A DNA stretch of 64,000 bases from Pseudomonadota bacterium (GTDB taxonomy: Bacteria; Pseudomonadota; Alphaproteobacteria; Micropepsales; Micropepsaceae). This document shows, piece after piece, positions 17,039 to 27,205 of this stretch. Made by a program: the position numbers and the translations under genes. Positions within the stretch are counted from its first letter, which is position 1. Every line of letters starts with the position of its first letter. The notes below the pieces were generated by a model that searched no databases, was not told the DNA's origin, and saw only the letters and a program-made list of their open reading frames with translations. Location: positions 1-64,000 of the forward strand of contig JAFEEQ010000016.1 of NCBI GenBank assembly GCA_018241025.1. The letters are read 5' to 3'.

Positions 17039-18088
17039 TCAACGCACCTTCAAAACCAGCGTCACGAGAAGCGCCGACAGCCCGATGTGGAGCAGCAGGA
17101 AGCGTACGAGCACCTGACTGTTCGACCAGCCGAGATTCTTGCGGCAATGATCGTGGAGCGGAAAGCGGATCGACGACAGGATACGGATGCCGAAGAAACG
17201 CGTAACCGCGACCTTCACTAGGCCGGTGGCGCCGTTGACCAGAATCACCGTGCCGACGAGAAGCAGAAACAGCGGATTGCCGGTCGCCACGACGAGCATG
17301 CCGATCAGGAGGCCGAGCGGCCGCGAGCCGGCATCGCCCATCAGCACGAGGCTCGGCGGCGCGTTGTACCAGAGATATCCCGATACGGCGCCGACCATGA
17401 CGAAGGCCATGATGGCCCAGTTCGCGCCGGCGACGTTGACCGGTATCGCGAGGTGCGCGGCCACCGTGTCGCTGCCGATCACCGCATAGAGCAGCACGCC
17501 CAGAAGCGCGATGGCGATGGCGGTGAGACTGCCGGAGACGCCGTCGACGCCGTCGGAACAGTTGGTGGCGTTGATCGAAAGCCAGATCACGCCGGTGGCG
17601 AGCGGAAGCGACGCCCAGGCCGGCAGCATGATCGTGTCCTTCCAGCCCGGAAGCCATATCGCCGAGTCGCCGAAGCCAAGGATCACCGCCGCCGAAGCGA
17701 ATGCGATGACGAGATCGAGCCCACCGAGCGTGTACTCGCTCAGGCCACCGGGCGTGCGGTCATCGACGAAGCCGACGAGCATCGCAACCACCATGAGCGG
17801 CAGGGTGCGCATCGCCCGCGCCTCGAATGGCAGGAAGAGGATGCAAATGATGCAGAAGATCGAGATGAAGATCAGGCCGGCGCTGAGCGGCTTGCCGACG
17901 CTATGTTCGGCATTGACGGCATGGGCGCGGCCGCGGTCCTGGGGCAGCAGGTGCCAAAGTCTGGGTAGCGCGATCCAAGTCGCAAGCGCAGCGGCGCCAT
18001 AACCGACCCCGGCCAGAAAGAAGAACGAGCCGAGCAGCCGAAGCGGGCCCCAAGCCTCGCCATACGCGGAAACGATCCAGTTCAGCAT
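17039..18088 (-). CDS. MraY-like phospho-sugar transferase, stand-alone copy
   Basis: 349-residue polytopic membrane protein of the polyprenyl-phosphate phospho-N-acetylhexosamine transferase family. Family motifs are FVDDRT (catalytic Asp pair), NATNCSDGVDG (compare the MraY NAVNLTDGLDG) and a C-terminal PLHDHCRKN followed by LGWSNSQVLVRF, the place where MraY has HHHFE..GW.E..VV.RF. It therefore resembles MraY more than WecA, but is not among cell-wall cluster genes and has HDH in place of HHH. It converges with the hydrolase gene, ending one base from it. Lipid I synthesis or another lipid-linked sugar are both possible. Confidence 0.82.
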   Translation of the reverse strand: MLNWIVSAYGEAWGPLRLLGSFFFLAGVGYGAAALATWIALPRLWHLLPQDRGRAHAVNAEHSVGKPLSAGLIFISIFCIICILFLPFEARAMRTLPLMVVAMLVGFVDDRTPGGLSEYTLGGLDLVIAFASAAVILGFGDSAIWLPGWKDTIMLPAWASLPLATGVIWLSINATNCSDGVDGVSGSLTAIAIALLGVLLYAVIGSDTVAAHLAIPVNVAGANWAIMAFVMVGAVSGYLWYNAPPSLVLMGDAGSRPLGLLIGMLVVATGNPLFLLLVGTVILVNGATGLVKVAVTRFFGIRILSSIRFPLHDHCRKNLGWSNSQVLVRFLLLHIGLSALLVTLVLKVR

Positions 18089-18413
18089 GCGCTCGGGCCC
18101 CAAATCACCACATTCGAACCATGATCCTGCGGCCCTGCGCGCAGATTGCAAACGCCGTCAACCACAGTCGGTTAGCGGGGCGTTTCCGGCTGCAGCACAC
18201 CCAGGCCAGGCTGATGGATGGAGCGGATGGAATCCGGCTGTTCGGAGATGGAGAAGATACGCTTCCGGCCCCGATGCGGCATTGCAGTGTCAATTCGGCT
18301 GGTCAGCAACGGCGAATTTCATCGCTCCCTGAACAATATTCGTACACGGATTTTGAGCTTTGCCGGCTCTCGCGCGTTGTCGTTTGAGATGCGTTTACAA
18401 AGAAAGAGTTCCG
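18089..18413. other. Intergenic region between divergent genes
   Basis: 325 bases holding the promoters of the MraY-like gene (left) and the lipoprotein gene (right). Short open frames on both strands overlap each other and show no family features or convincing ribosome-binding sites. No clear repeat, operator or RNA gene was recognised. Confidence 0.5.
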
Positions 18414-18713
18414 ATGAAATCGATAGCGAAAGTCGTGCCTTTGATTGGACTAGCTGCGATCGCCCTGAGCGGGTGCGCCTATGACCGTCATGGTCATGGC
18501 TATGACGGCGGGGTCCGGGTCGACTACTACGATGGCTACTATGACGGCGCCTACGGCCCGTTCTATGACGGTTACTGGGGTAACGACGGCACGTTCTGGT
18601 ACATGGATTCGGGGCATCAATGGCGCCGCGATGACGGCCACCACTTCCGCCACGACCGGCCGGGCGACCACTGGCAGCATGTTCACGGGCACGGTTCGCA
18701 CCGCGATCATTAG
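18414..18713 (+). CDS. His/Tyr/Gly/Asp-rich lipoprotein
   Basis: 99-residue probable lipoprotein: the signal peptide ends with the lipobox LSGC. The mature part is low-complexity, rich in Asp, Tyr, Gly, Trp and His, with repeats of YDG(Y) such as YYDGYYDGAYGPFYDGYWG and a histidine-rich tail (HHFRHDRPGDHWQHVHGHG). An AAAGAG precedes the ATG. The composition suggests metal binding or a surface/envelope role, but no function is known. Monocistronic, followed by the tRNA-Pro on the other strand. Confidence 0.75.
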   Translation: MKSIAKVVPLIGLAAIALSGCAYDRHGHGYDGGVRVDYYDGYYDGAYGPFYDGYWGNDGTFWYMDSGHQWRRDDGHHFRHDRPGDHWQHVHGHGSHRDH

Positions 18714-18774
18714 GCAGGGCCAGCCCCCTGAGCAATCGCTCGCCGTCTGAATGATTGCGAATTTGTAGAGGTAT

Positions 18775-18852
18775 TGGTCGGAGCGGCGGGATTTGAACCC
18801 ACGACCCCCAGTCCCCCAGACTGGTGCGCTAACCAGGCTGCGCCACGCTCCG
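18775..18852 (-). tRNA. tRNA-Pro (GGG anticodon)
   Basis: Cloverleaf read on the minus strand: acceptor CGGAGCG pairing with CGCTCCG, D-arm GCGC/GCGC, anticodon stem CCAGT/ACTGG with loop CTGGGGG (anticodon GGG), T-arm with TTCAAAT, discriminator A and an encoded CCA. It decodes CCC and CCU. It lies downstream of the MerR gene in the same direction, a conserved neighbourhood in alphaproteobacteria. Confidence 0.96.
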
Positions 18853-18969
18853 TGCCAATCAAGTTTCGCCGGTTTGGGGGACGGCCAGAGGCCGGTCGGC
18901 GAAGGGCGCGGACTATAGTCAGGCGCCCGCCAAAGGCAAATCTCTTGTCTTCGCTGGCAAAAATGCCGC

Positions 18970-19722
18970 TTAGGCGCGGCGGCTCCGCAGCCGGGCCCTG
19001 AGTTCGAGCAGCTCAGCCAGAAGCGCTTCAAGCCGGACGTCACTAGCGTCGGCACTGGCCATGTCTTCAGGCATCGACGGCGGTTCGGCCGCCGCGGCTT
19101 CGGGCGTCGACTCTACAAGGGCGATATCTTCGATGGGCGCTTCGGCGGCAACCGGTTCGGGCTGGAGCGCGATTTCCAGTGCCGACTCGGTTTCCTCGAT
19201 TGCGGTTTCGAGTTCCTGAGGTGCGGACGTGTCGTCCTCGATCGGAGGCTCGGCAACCGGTTCCGGCGCGAAGGCGCGTTCGATTTCGGCGATGGGATCG
19301 CGCGGCTTGCGCGGTGCGGGACGCGGCTGGGCGCGGGCCGGTGCCGAGGCGAGTGCGAGCGGAAGTTCGGGCTCGCGATCGAGACCGCGTTCGAGACTGA
19401 TGACGTTGGAGCGCGGCTTCGGCTTCGCCTTGACCTCGGCACGACCGACATCGGCGACGTGGCGCAGGCCCTTCTCGCGCAGGATCTTCTGCACGCCTTT
19501 GATCGTGAAACCGTCGACGTAGAGCAATGCGCGGATGCCGCGCAGCAGGTCGACATCTTCGGGACGATAGTAGCGGCGACCGCCGGCACGCTTTACCGGC
19601 TTGATCTGCGAGAACCGCCCTTCCCAGAAGCGCAGGACGTGCTGCGGCACGTCGAGCTCGTCCGCGACCTCGCTGATGGTGCGGAAGGCGTCGGGTGATT
19701 TGACTCGCGCGGCTCCGAGCAC
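18970..19722 (-). CDS. MerR-family regulator
   Basis: 250-residue protein with an N-terminal MerR helix-turn-helix ([48 protein letters not shown]) in the first 90 residues, then a long acidic, Ala/Pro/Glu-rich low-complexity linker and a short C-terminal helix ([16 protein letters not shown]). No effector cysteines. GTG start three bases after the ihfA stop, with AAGGA upstream; this places it last in the rpmF-plsX-fabH-ihfA operon, as in most alphaproteobacteria. Its targets are not known. Confidence 0.88.
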   Translation of the reverse strand: MLGAARVKSPDAFRTISEVADELDVPQHVLRFWEGRFSQIKPVKRAGGRRYYRPEDVDLLRGIRALLYVDGFTIKGVQKILREKGLRHVADVGRAEVKAKPKPRSNVISLERGLDREPELPLALASAPARAQPRPAPRKPRDPIAEIERAFAPEPVAEPPIEDDTSAPQELETAIEETESALEIALQPEPVAAEAPIEDIALVESTPEAAAAEPPSMPEDMASADASDVRLEALLAELLELRARLRSRRA

Positions 19723-19725
19723 GCG

Positions 19726-20043
19726 TCAGTCCTTCTTGTTGGGATCGGGCGTCTGGCCGTTGATGATCGCCTTGAGGACATGGCTCGGGCGGAACACGAG
19801 CACGCGGCGCGGTGCGATCGGCACCTCGTCGCCCGTCTTCGGGTTGCGGCCCATGCGCTGGCTCTTCTGGCGGACCGCGAAGGTGCCGAACGACGACAAC
19901 TTCACCGTCTCGCCGCGCGTGAGAGCGGCGCAAACTTCCTCAAGCATATCCTCGACCATCTGCGCCGATTCATTGCGCGACAGGCCGACGGCCTGGAACA
20001 CGGATTCGGTCAGATCGGCTCGCGTGAGCGTATTTGTGCTCAT
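19726..20043 (-). CDS. ihfA: Integration host factor subunit alpha
   Basis: 105-residue DNA-bending protein of the HU/IHF family. It shows the IHF-alpha order [39 protein letters not shown] and the beta-arm signature [20 protein letters not shown] with the intercalating proline. It works with IHF-beta in nucleoid architecture, replication and recombination. The start at 20043 has AGGAGA nearby, and an upstream in-frame extension is rejected. It follows fabH by 118 bases and may have its own promoter. Confidence 0.95.
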   Translation of the reverse strand: MSTNTLTRADLTESVFQAVGLSRNESAQMVEDMLEEVCAALTRGETVKLSSFGTFAVRQKSQRMGRNPKTGDEVPIAPRRVLVFRPSHVLKAIINGQTPDPNKKD

Positions 20044-20161
20044 CGGCGACTCTCCTATGGCTAACGGAAACCTAGGCGCGGGAAGAATGGCCGTCAACTC
20101 AAAGACTTGCCGGGCATGGCTGAGACGGCATGCCAAGCGCCAGCGGCCGGCGTGAGTCGCC

Positions 20162-21133
20162 CTACCAGCGAATCAGGCTGGCACCCCAGGTGAAGCCACC
20201 ACCCATGGCCTCGAGGAGGACGAGGTCGCCCCGCTTGATCCGGCCATCGGCGACCGCCGTGCAGAGGGCCAAGGGGACCGAGGCGGCGGAGGTGTTGCCG
20301 TGCTGGGCAACGGTCGTAACGACCTTGGCCGGGTCGATGTGCAGCTTGCGGGCGGTGCCGTCGAGGATGCGCTGGTTGGCCTGGTGGGGCACGAACCAGT
20401 CGATCTCGGAAATGGGGATGCCGGCAGCCTCGGCCGATGCGACGATGGAGGCCGAGATGTTGGTCACGGCGTGGCGGAAGACTTCCTTGCCCTCCATGCG
20501 GAGGTGGCCGGTGGTCTGGGTCGAGGACGGTCCGCCATCGACATAGAGCAGATGGCTGAGGCGGCCATCGGAGTAGATCTTGGTGTTGAGCACGCCGCGG
20601 TCGGCGTTGGTGCCCTCGCCTTCATGGGCCTGGAGAACCACCGCGCCGGCACCGTCGCCGAAGAGCACACAGGTCGTACGGTCGTTCCAGTCCATCAGCC
20701 GCGACATAGTTTCGGCGCCGACGAGAAGGACGGTCTTGGCCATGCCGGTCTTGATGAAGTTGTCGGCCACAGCCATGCCGAAGATGAAGCCGGAGCACAC
20801 CGCCTGGACGTCGAAGGCGGCGCCGTGGGTCATGCCGAGGCGGGCCTGGATCGCTGTCGCGGTCGCGGGAAATGTCTGATCGGGTGTCGTCGTCGCGCAG
20901 ATGATGAGATCGAGCTCATTGGCATCGACGCCGGCATCGCGCAGCGCGCGACGCGAGGCTTCGACGGCGAGGTCGGACGTTTTTTCGCCGTCCTTGACGA
21001 TGTGGCGCTGATGGATTCCGGTCCGCTCGCGGATCCACTCGTCGGAGGTGTCGACGCGGGTGGCGAGTTCGGCGTTGGTGACGACGGTTTCCGGCAGATA
21101 CGCGCCACAACCGATAATCTGGGAACGGATCAC
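20162..21133 (-). CDS. fabH: 3-oxoacyl-[acyl-carrier-protein] synthase III
   Basis: 323-residue KAS III, which condenses acetyl-CoA with malonyl-ACP to start fatty-acid synthesis. The triad is Cys113 (AVCSGF), His in PHQANQRI (about 250) and Asn in HGNTSAAS (about 280). The start is GTG, overlapping the plsX stop as GTGA, so the two are translationally coupled. The C-terminal GGGFTWGA motif is complete. Conserved plsX-fabH order. Confidence 0.97.
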   Translation of the reverse strand: MIRSQIIGCGAYLPETVVTNAELATRVDTSDEWIRERTGIHQRHIVKDGEKTSDLAVEASRRALRDAGVDANELDLIICATTTPDQTFPATATAIQARLGMTHGAAFDVQAVCSGFIFGMAVADNFIKTGMAKTVLLVGAETMSRLMDWNDRTTCVLFGDGAGAVVLQAHEGEGTNADRGVLNTKIYSDGRLSHLLYVDGGPSSTQTTGHLRMEGKEVFRHAVTNISASIVASAEAAGIPISEIDWFVPHQANQRILDGTARKLHIDPAKVVTTVAQHGNTSAASVPLALCTAVADGRIKRGDLVLLEAMGGGFTWGASLIRW

Positions 21134-22206
21134 GAGGCGGCGGCCTCCGGTACTGTGCTTTGAACGCCCTGACGGTCGGCGACGATGCGCGCGATCACGC
21201 CCGACCGCGCCATGTCGATCGCCATATCGAGGGCCGAGGCGAAGCCGAGCTCGTCAGTGCCGCCGTGGCTCTTCACCACGACGCCATCGAGCCCGAGGAA
21301 GATGCCGCCATTGGCGGCGCGCGGATCGAGCTTGCGGCGCAGGGCTTTCAGCGCGCCGCTGGCGATGAGGGCGCCGAGGCGTCCGGTGAGGGAATTGGTG
21401 AGCGCACCACGCAGGAAGTGGGTGACGAGCTTCGCCGTGCCCTCGGCTGTCTTGAGCGCGACATTGCCCGTGAAGCCGTCAGTCACGACCACGTCGACGG
21501 TGCCTTCGGCGATGTCGTCGCCTTCGACGAAGCCGGCATATTCGATGGGCAAATCCTTGCTGCCGCGCAGGATATGGGCGGCGCCCTTCACGGCGTCGTG
21601 GCCCTTCATGTCCTCGGTGCCGACGTTGAGGATACCGACGCTGGGACGCTCGATGCCGAGGATGGCGCGGGCGAAAGCCTGGCCCATAACGGCGAAATCG
21701 ACGAGCTGCTCGGCATCGACGCTGACATTGGCGCCGCAGTCGAGCACGACGCTCTGGCCGCGCTTCGTCGGCCACAGCGCGGCGATGGCCGGGCGCGAGA
21801 TGCCTTCGATGGTGCCGAGCTGGAACATCGACATCGCCATCAGCGCGCCGGTATTGCCGGCGGAGACGGCGACTTCGGCGTCCTTGTTCTTCACCGAGTC
21901 GAGGGCGCGCCACATCGAGGTGTTGCGGCCGCGGCGAAGGGCGAGCGAGGGCTTCTCTTCCATGCGCACGCGCTCGGGCGCGTGCCGGATGGTGACGAAC
22001 TCCAGCAGCTTGGCGCGCTTCTGCGTGAACAGCGCCTTCAGCTCGGTCTCGTCGCCGTGAACGATGTATTTGACACCGGGATGACGAAGCACCGCGCGCG
22101 CGAGCGCGTCGACGACCACGCCCGGGCCGGCATCGCCGCCCATGGCGTCAATCGAGACGGTCAGTTCGCGGGAGCCGCGCGTACCTTCTCGAGTTTCGGT
22201 TGCCAC
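21130..22206 (-). CDS. plsX: Phosphate acyltransferase PlsX
   Basis: 358-residue enzyme making acyl-phosphate from acyl-ACP for phospholipid synthesis. Family words: [12 protein letters not shown] at the start, [25 protein letters not shown] and [14 protein letters not shown]. The start codon is GTG with GAGGCGATC in front. It lies 28 bases after rpmF and overlaps fabH by four bases. Confidence 0.97.
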   Translation of the reverse strand: MATETREGTRGSRELTVSIDAMGGDAGPGVVVDALARAVLRHPGVKYIVHGDETELKALFTQKRAKLLEFVTIRHAPERVRMEEKPSLALRRGRNTSMWRALDSVKNKDAEVAVSAGNTGALMAMSMFQLGTIEGISRPAIAALWPTKRGQSVVLDCGANVSVDAEQLVDFAVMGQAFARAILGIERPSVGILNVGTEDMKGHDAVKGAAHILRGSKDLPIEYAGFVEGDDIAEGTVDVVVTDGFTGNVALKTAEGTAKLVTHFLRGALTNSLTGRLGALIASGALKALRRKLDPRAANGGIFLGLDGVVVKSHGGTDELGFASALDMAIDMARSGVIARIVADRQGVQSTVPEAAAS

Positions 22207-22234
22207 GATCGCCTCGCTACCGGGCGTACCGGCG

Positions 22235-22414
22235 TTATTCCGCGACCTTCGTCACTTCGCGGCCGTCGTAGTGGCCGCACTTGCCACAGACGTGATGCGG
22301 ACGCTTCTGCTCACCGCAGTTCGGGCACTCGTTGTGCGCCGGGGTGGCGAGGCGGTGATGGGCCCGGCGCATGTTGCGCTTGGAGGGCGAGGTTTTTCTT
22401 TTGGGAACCGCCAT
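22235..22414 (-). CDS. rpmF: Large ribosomal subunit protein bL32
   Basis: 59-residue ribosomal protein bL32. The sequence begins [20 protein letters not shown] and carries four cysteines (C30, C33, C43, C46 in CPNC and CGKC) of the zinc-binding form. It sits in its usual place, just before plsX. The preceding 169-base gap to the DUF177 gene probably holds its promoter. Confidence 0.97.
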   Translation of the reverse strand: MAVPKRKTSPSKRNMRRAHHRLATPAHNECPNCGEQKRPHHVCGKCGHYDGREVTKVAE

Positions 22415-22583
22415 CGCGGGTCACTCCTGATTGCGCCGCAAACCGACGCGGGGCGGCAAAACGAGCGGCGTGGGTAGCAGGAAACACCTGCCCGGTTCAA
22501 GCCGGATTTAGCCGTGGCGTTTGCGGCGCAAATTCCTTGGGAATCAAGGAGATCGGCGCGCCAACATTGCCGGTAGGGCCGCC

Positions 22584-23117
22584 CTAGCCACGATCCTTCA
22601 GGGCCTTGAGCACGGCAAAGGGGCTTTCCGGCTTCGGTTGCGCCTCTTCTGGGGCGGCGAATTCCACACCTGATGCCCGGGGATAGGGGTCGATGGCGAG
22701 GGCGAATTCTTCGAGCAGGGGCGCCGCGAGGTCGTAGTCGAGACTGTCAATCTCCTCGGGCGCGTCGTCATCTCCTGCCCCGTCAGCCAGCTCGATGACC
22801 TCGCCGCGGTGACGCAGATTCTGGGTCAGGTGCATCTGGCGGTGGATCGGAAGCGCGATCCGGCTTTCGACCGGCGCCAGGGTCACGACGCATTGCTGGA
22901 CGATCTCGGCCACCAAGTCTGCGTCGAGTGAAAAATTGCTCGCCGAATGCCGGCGCAGCGTGACGTCGGCGGCAAAGGATTTGACGGCAGCGATATCGGC
23001 CCAGGCGGCGATGCGCGCCCGCTGGGCCTCGTCGGCCTCGATGCGCAATTCGGCGCCGGCACGGCCGAGATCCCGGAGATCGAACAGCCGCTCAAAGGGA
23101 ACATCTTCGTCCGTCAT
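22584..23117 (-). CDS. DUF177 (YceD) family protein
   Basis: 177-residue protein of the DUF177/YceD family, which is linked to rpmF throughout bacteria and implicated in 23S rRNA or large-subunit assembly. The core word CVVTLAPVESRIALPI near the middle and an acidic stretch (DDDAPEEIDSLDYDLAAPLLEE) with C-terminal ESPFAVLKALK are family features. The start overlaps the upstream chaperone stop (ATGA). Confidence 0.93.
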   Translation of the reverse strand: MTDEDVPFERLFDLRDLGRAGAELRIEADEAQRARIAAWADIAAVKSFAADVTLRRHSASNFSLDADLVAEIVQQCVVTLAPVESRIALPIHRQMHLTQNLRHRGEVIELADGAGDDDAPEEIDSLDYDLAAPLLEEFALAIDPYPRASGVEFAAPEEAQPKPESPFAVLKALKDRG

Positions 23118-23641
23118 GCCGCTTCGCCTGGCGATGGAATAGGCGGAAATGCAAGATGTCCGTCCGACAGATCGCATTGGGCCAATGCCGCCTGCGCCGC
23201 GCGGGCGTATCGGGCCAATGACGCGGCGGCGCGTTCGTTGCCCTCGGCACCGCGATAGATGTTGCGCTGGATGGCCTCGGCCAGTGCGGCATCGCCGGTC
23301 GCGGCCTCATAGGCGAGCAGCCTGCCGTTTATGGCGTTGCCGAGCTTCTTCATCCGCGGACCCATACCCATGTCGCCGGCGCCGAGGTCGCGCAATGCCT
23401 CGTCGAACGCGACGAAGAGCGCTGTCGAAAGATCCTGCGCTACCTCGCGTTGCCCCACAGCCTGAAGGCGCTCGAAAACCAGCCAGGCGTGGAACGCGAC
23501 CATATCGAAGCGGCCGTCGATGGTGTCCGGAACACCATATTCGCGGAAAAACACCGGCTGCCGCGCCTGGGCGACCAGGGCGGCGTGGAGGGTCCGGACC
23601 AGCTTGGCGCGTCCGGAGGAACGGCGCAGGACATTCAGCAT
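23114..23641 (-). CDS. Ubiquinol-cytochrome c chaperone
   Basis: 175-residue CBP3/UQCC1-like protein needed for assembly of cytochrome b into the bc1 complex. Readable family segments are FFREYGVPDTIDGRFDM with AFHAWLVFERL, FVAFDEALRDLGAGDMGMGP and MKKLGNAINGRLLAYE. The ATG at 23641 is preferred to a TTG two codons earlier. Cotranscribed with DUF177 and probably rpmF. It indicates an aerobic bc1-type respiratory chain. Confidence 0.93.
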   Translation of the reverse strand: MLNVLRRSSGRAKLVRTLHAALVAQARQPVFFREYGVPDTIDGRFDMVAFHAWLVFERLQAVGQREVAQDLSTALFVAFDEALRDLGAGDMGMGPRMKKLGNAINGRLLAYEAATGDAALAEAIQRNIYRGAEGNERAAASLARYARAAQAALAQCDLSDGHLAFPPIPSPGEAA

Positions 23642-23737
23642 GACCAAAGTCTCATGGGGCGGCGGTCTTGCCAGCGCGCGCGCCGGAGGCTAGCACGTTG
23701 GCCCGAATAGGATTTATCCGGTCTGGACGCGAAACGC

Positions 23738-24220
23738 ATGCGAAAAACAGCGCTTATCCTGGCCACAGCCATCCTTGTGGCGGGCTGCACCCCGGTGGTC
23801 AACAATCGCGGCTACCTGCCCGATCCCGACGCGGAAAAGAACATCACCGTCGGTAAAGACACCAAGACGACCATCCAGCAGGCGCTGGGCTTTCCGTCGA
23901 CAGAGGCGACCTTCACCCAGGCGGGCGATGCCTGGTACTACATTTCCAGCGTCGAAAAGCAGATCGCGTTCTTCCGGCCGAGCGTGCAGTCGCGCGCGAT
24001 CCTGGCGATCTACTTCGACAAGGACGGCAAGGTCACCGACCTGAAGCACTACTCGCTGAAGGACGGGCACGTGGTGGCGTTCGAAACCCGCGAGACGCCG
24101 ACCAACGGTCGCGAAATGACCTTCCTGCAGCAGCTGTTCAACGCAACGCCGGGCGTGCCCCTGGGCAACAACAATGACAACCGCAACCCGGGCGGCGGCA
24201 ACGGCCCGCCGGGCGGCTGA
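23738..24220 (+). CDS. bamE: Outer-membrane assembly lipoprotein BamE (SmpA/OmlA)
   Basis: 160-residue lipoprotein with lipobox VAGC at residues 14-17 and a BamE domain (VGKDTKTTIQQALGFPST, AWYYIS, YFDKDGKVTDLKHY). It is a subunit of the beta-barrel assembly machine. The C terminus is an unusual Asn/Gly/Pro-rich tail (NNNDNRNPGGGNGPPGG). It is divergent from the bc1 chaperone, a common alphaproteobacterial arrangement. Confidence 0.93.
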   Translation: MRKTALILATAILVAGCTPVVNNRGYLPDPDAEKNITVGKDTKTTIQQALGFPSTEATFTQAGDAWYYISSVEKQIAFFRPSVQSRAILAIYFDKDGKVTDLKHYSLKDGHVVAFETRETPTNGREMTFLQQLFNATPGVPLGNNNDNRNPGGGNGPPGG

Positions 24221-24314
24221 CGCAAACCCAATCTTTCTAAAAGCCGGCTAACAGCGCTGCGCGCGGGCGACCGCTCGCGGAGGAGCGAAGTCGCGAATGC
24301 CATGTCGCCGAAGC

Positions 24315-24334
24315 GGCACCCGCCCGCGGGTGCC
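24315..24334. terminator. Hairpin downstream of bamE
   Basis: Seven-base stem GGCACCC/GGGTGCC with a GC-rich six-base loop between the convergent bamE and hppA genes. There is no strong T-run, so its role as a terminator for bamE is tentative. Confidence 0.4.
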
Positions 24335-24353
24335 CGGATGGCGCGACAAAGAA

Positions 24354-24385
24354 GAAAGGCGCGGAGCCTGCGCCCCGCGCCTTTC
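24354..24385 (-). terminator. Probable rho-independent terminator of hppA
   Basis: Perfect 11-base stem GAAAGGCGCGG/CCGCGCCTTTC with a 10-base loop, followed on the minus strand by the T-rich TTCTTTG. It lies 40 bases beyond the hppA stop. Confidence 0.75.
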
Positions 24386-24424
24386 CTGAAGTGATGGCTG
24401 CCGGTTTCTGTTCCGGCGGCCCGA

Positions 24425-26557
24425 TCAGCCGTTGTGGGCCAGCACCGCGAGAAGCAGCAGGGCCACGATGTTGGTGATCTTGATCATCGGGTTCACGGCC
24501 GGACCGGCGGTATCCTTGTAGGGGTCGCCGACGGTATCGCCGGTCACCGCGGCCTTGTGGGCGTCAGAGCCCTTGCCGCCGAAGTGGCCGTCTTCGATGT
24601 ACTTCTTGGCGTTGTCCCATGCGCCGCCGCCCGAGGTCATCGAGATCGCGACGAAGAGGCCCGTCACGATCACGCCCATCAGCATGGCGCCGAGAGCATT
24701 AAACGCCTCGGTCTTGCCGGCGATGAGGTCGACGACCACGAAGAGGACGATCGGCGAGAACACCGGCAGCATCGACGGGACAATCATCTCGCGAATGGCC
24801 GCCTTGGTCAGGAGGTCCACGGCGCGGGCATAGTTGGGCTTCTGCGTGCCCTGCATGATGCCCGGCATCTCGCGGAACTGCTTGCGCACTTCCTCGACCA
24901 CGGCTCCTGCCGCACGGCCCACCGCCGTCATCGCCCAGCCGCCGAAGAGGTAGGGCAGAAGACCGCCGATGAAGAGACCGACAACGACCCACGGATTGTC
25001 GAGACCGAAGGTCAGCTGGGACAGGTCAAGATCGCTGAAGAAGGTGTTGTTCGAGTTCTGCGCGAAGTAGTGCAGATCCGCGGTGTAGGCGGCGAACAGC
25101 ACCAGGGCGCCGAGACCGGCCGAACCGATCGCGTAGCCCTTGGTGACGGCCTTGGTGGTGTTGCCGACGGCGTCGAGCGCGTCGGTGGTCTTGCGCACAT
25201 CGCCTTCGAGACCGCTCATCTCCGCGATGCCGCCTGCGTTGTCCGTGACCGGACCGAAGGCGTCGAGCGCGACGACGATGCCCGCGAGCGACAGCATGGT
25301 CGACACCGCGACGGCGATGCCGAACAGGCCGGCCGAAAGGTAAGTCGCAACGATGCCGGCGCAGATCACGAGGGCCGGAAGCGCGGTGGCTTCCATCGAG
25401 ACCGCCAGACCCTGGATCACGTTGGTGCCGTGGCCGGTAACCGAGGCCTGGGCGATGACGCGAACCGGACGATGCTCGGTACCGGTGTAGTACTCGGTGA
25501 TCCAGATGATCAGGCCGGTGACCGCCAGACCGACGACGCCGCAGAAGAACAGCGTCGAGCCGGTGTAGCTCACGCCGCCGCTGGTCAGCTCGGTGTCCAG
25601 GCCGACGATGTACATCGTGAGCGGATAGAGACCGATCAGCGAGAGCACCATTGTGGCGATCACGCCCTTGTAGAGCGCGCCCATGATGTTGTTCGAGGCG
25701 CCGAGGCGGACGAAGAAGGTGCCGAGGATCGACGTCACGATGCTCATGGCGGCGATCGCCAGCGGATAGAGCATCAGCGCGGCCTTCTGCTCGCCGGTGA
25801 AGTAGATCGAGGCGAGGACCATGGTCGCGACCGTGGTCACGGCGAAGGTCTCGAACAGGTCGGCGGCCATGCCGGCGCAGTCGCCGACGTTGTCGCCAAC
25901 GTTGTCGGCGATCGTCGCCGGGTTGCGCGGATCATCTTCCGGAATACCGGCTTCGACCTTGCCGACCATGTCGCCGCCGACGTCCGCACCCTTGGTGAAG
26001 ATGCCGCCGCCGAGACGGGCGAAGATCGAGATCAGCGAGGCGCCGAACCCGAGGCCGACGAGGCTGTCGACGATGACGCGGCTCTGCTCCGGATCGTCGA
26101 TCGAGAGGCCGAGCACCATGGTCAGGATGGTGTAGTAGCCGGCGACCGCGAGCAGGCCGAGGCCGACGACGAGCATGCCGGTAACGGCGCCCGAGCGGAA
26201 CGCCACCGACAGACCCGAAGCGAGGCCCTGGCGCGCAGCTTCGGCAGTGCGGACGTTGGCCCGCACCGACACGTACATGCCGATGTAGCCGGCCGCGCCC
26301 GACAGCGCCGAACCGATCAGGAAGCCGACGGCGACCTGCCAGCCGAGGAAGATGAACGCGAGTATGAAGATCACCACGCCGACCGCGGCGATGGTGGTGT
26401 ACTGGCGGTTCAGATAGGCGCTGGCGCCTTCCTGGATCGCCGCGGCGATTTCCTGCATGCGCGCGTTACCGGCGCTGAGGCTCATGACCGAACTGATGGT
26501 CCAAAGACCATAGAGGAGCGCGAGGACGCCCGCGCCGAGAACGATTGCCAAATCCAT
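24425..26557 (-). CDS. hppA: Membrane H+-translocating pyrophosphatase, K+-independent type
   Basis: 710-residue polytopic enzyme coupling pyrophosphate hydrolysis to proton pumping. Substrate-binding motifs are [40 protein letters not shown] and [16 protein letters not shown]. About 16 membrane helices. The subtype-determining position reads [10 protein letters not shown]: lysine here marks the K+-independent, H+-pumping class, whereas K+-dependent enzymes have alanine. The start at 26557 ([10 protein letters not shown]) follows GGGGATCAGCC. It is monocistronic. Confidence 0.97.
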   Translation of the reverse strand: MDLAIVLGAGVLALLYGLWTISSVMSLSAGNARMQEIAAAIQEGASAYLNRQYTTIAAVGVVIFILAFIFLGWQVAVGFLIGSALSGAAGYIGMYVSVRANVRTAEAARQGLASGLSVAFRSGAVTGMLVVGLGLLAVAGYYTILTMVLGLSIDDPEQSRVIVDSLVGLGFGASLISIFARLGGGIFTKGADVGGDMVGKVEAGIPEDDPRNPATIADNVGDNVGDCAGMAADLFETFAVTTVATMVLASIYFTGEQKAALMLYPLAIAAMSIVTSILGTFFVRLGASNNIMGALYKGVIATMVLSLIGLYPLTMYIVGLDTELTSGGVSYTGSTLFFCGVVGLAVTGLIIWITEYYTGTEHRPVRVIAQASVTGHGTNVIQGLAVSMEATALPALVICAGIVATYLSAGLFGIAVAVSTMLSLAGIVVALDAFGPVTDNAGGIAEMSGLEGDVRKTTDALDAVGNTTKAVTKGYAIGSAGLGALVLFAAYTADLHYFAQNSNNTFFSDLDLSQLTFGLDNPWVVVGLFIGGLLPYLFGGWAMTAVGRAAGAVVEEVRKQFREMPGIMQGTQKPNYARAVDLLTKAAIREMIVPSMLPVFSPIVLFVVVDLIAGKTEAFNALGAMLMGVIVTGLFVAISMTSGGGAWDNAKKYIEDGHFGGKGSDAHKAAVTGDTVGDPYKDTAGPAVNPMIKITNIVALLLLAVLAHNG

Positions 26558-26727
26558 GGCTGATCCCCTGTGTTTTATTAGTCCCGAAGCAACCGGCCTT
26601 TCGCCGGTCCCCATGGCCGGCCGGAGTGAATCCACCGTTTCCGCTTCAAGGGCGCGGCACATATGCCAAATGCGCCTCTAAGAGGCAACAACACAGAAAT
26701 GTCGCAGTGGAGGGCTGGTTTCGCCTG

Positions 26728-27183
26728 TCAACCGGCGGGTTCGGCGGTCTGATCCGGGTCGGCGGGGGTCATATCGCCGGGATGGATCGGCGTGATTTTC
26801 ACCTGAATCAGCAGAATCCTGGCGACCGTCTTGGCGCCCAGGACCTTGCGGGCGTCGGCAAGCAGGCGATTCGCGAGCGCGGGCTCGTCGACGCTCTTGG
26901 GGTCGTCGGACTTGCCGATGGGGGCGGCGTTGACGTCACGGACGAAGGCATCCTGGACGAATGCGATTTTGTCGCGCAAGCGCAGGGCATCCGTCGGCGA
27001 GGCGGTGACAGCCTTCAGCGAGATATAGGCATAGCCGTAGAGTTTTCCGTCGACCGACAGCGGCGCGATCAGGAACGGCATTTCGACATTGGTGCCCGGA
27101 TCGCCGGGCTTTTCCTCAGCCATGGCCGCGCTGCCCGCGAGAACGGCGAAGGTCAGGGCGATGAGGGCTAGCAGGCGGCGCAT
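26728..27183 (-). CDS. Secreted protein of unknown function
   Basis: 151-residue protein with a clear Sec signal peptide (RRLLALIALTFAVLAGSAAMA). The mature part has a pattern reminiscent of FliL-like domains (PFLIAPLSVDGKLYGYAYISLKA-type beta strand, then LRDKIAFVQDAFVRD and a C-terminal VARILLIQVKIT), but the resemblance is weak and no function is assigned. Located 47 bases after thiL in the same direction. A CtrA-like sequence lies just upstream. Confidence 0.75.
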   Translation of the reverse strand: MRRLLALIALTFAVLAGSAAMAEEKPGDPGTNVEMPFLIAPLSVDGKLYGYAYISLKAVTASPTDALRLRDKIAFVQDAFVRDVNAAPIGKSDDPKSVDEPALANRLLADARKVLGAKTVARILLIQVKITPIHPGDMTPADPDQTAEPAG

Positions 27184-27205
27184 GGCGCATCGTCGCCCGG
27201 CGAGG

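Noticed and set aside
18775..18852. Small ORFs over the tRNA-Pro region
   Set aside because: The sequence folds into a complete tRNA and encodes CCA.
24434..26563. 709-codon open frame on the plus strand opposite hppA
   Set aside because: It is the antisense shadow of a strongly conserved pyrophosphatase; its translation is a low-complexity Arg/Glu/Asp/His mixture without family features.
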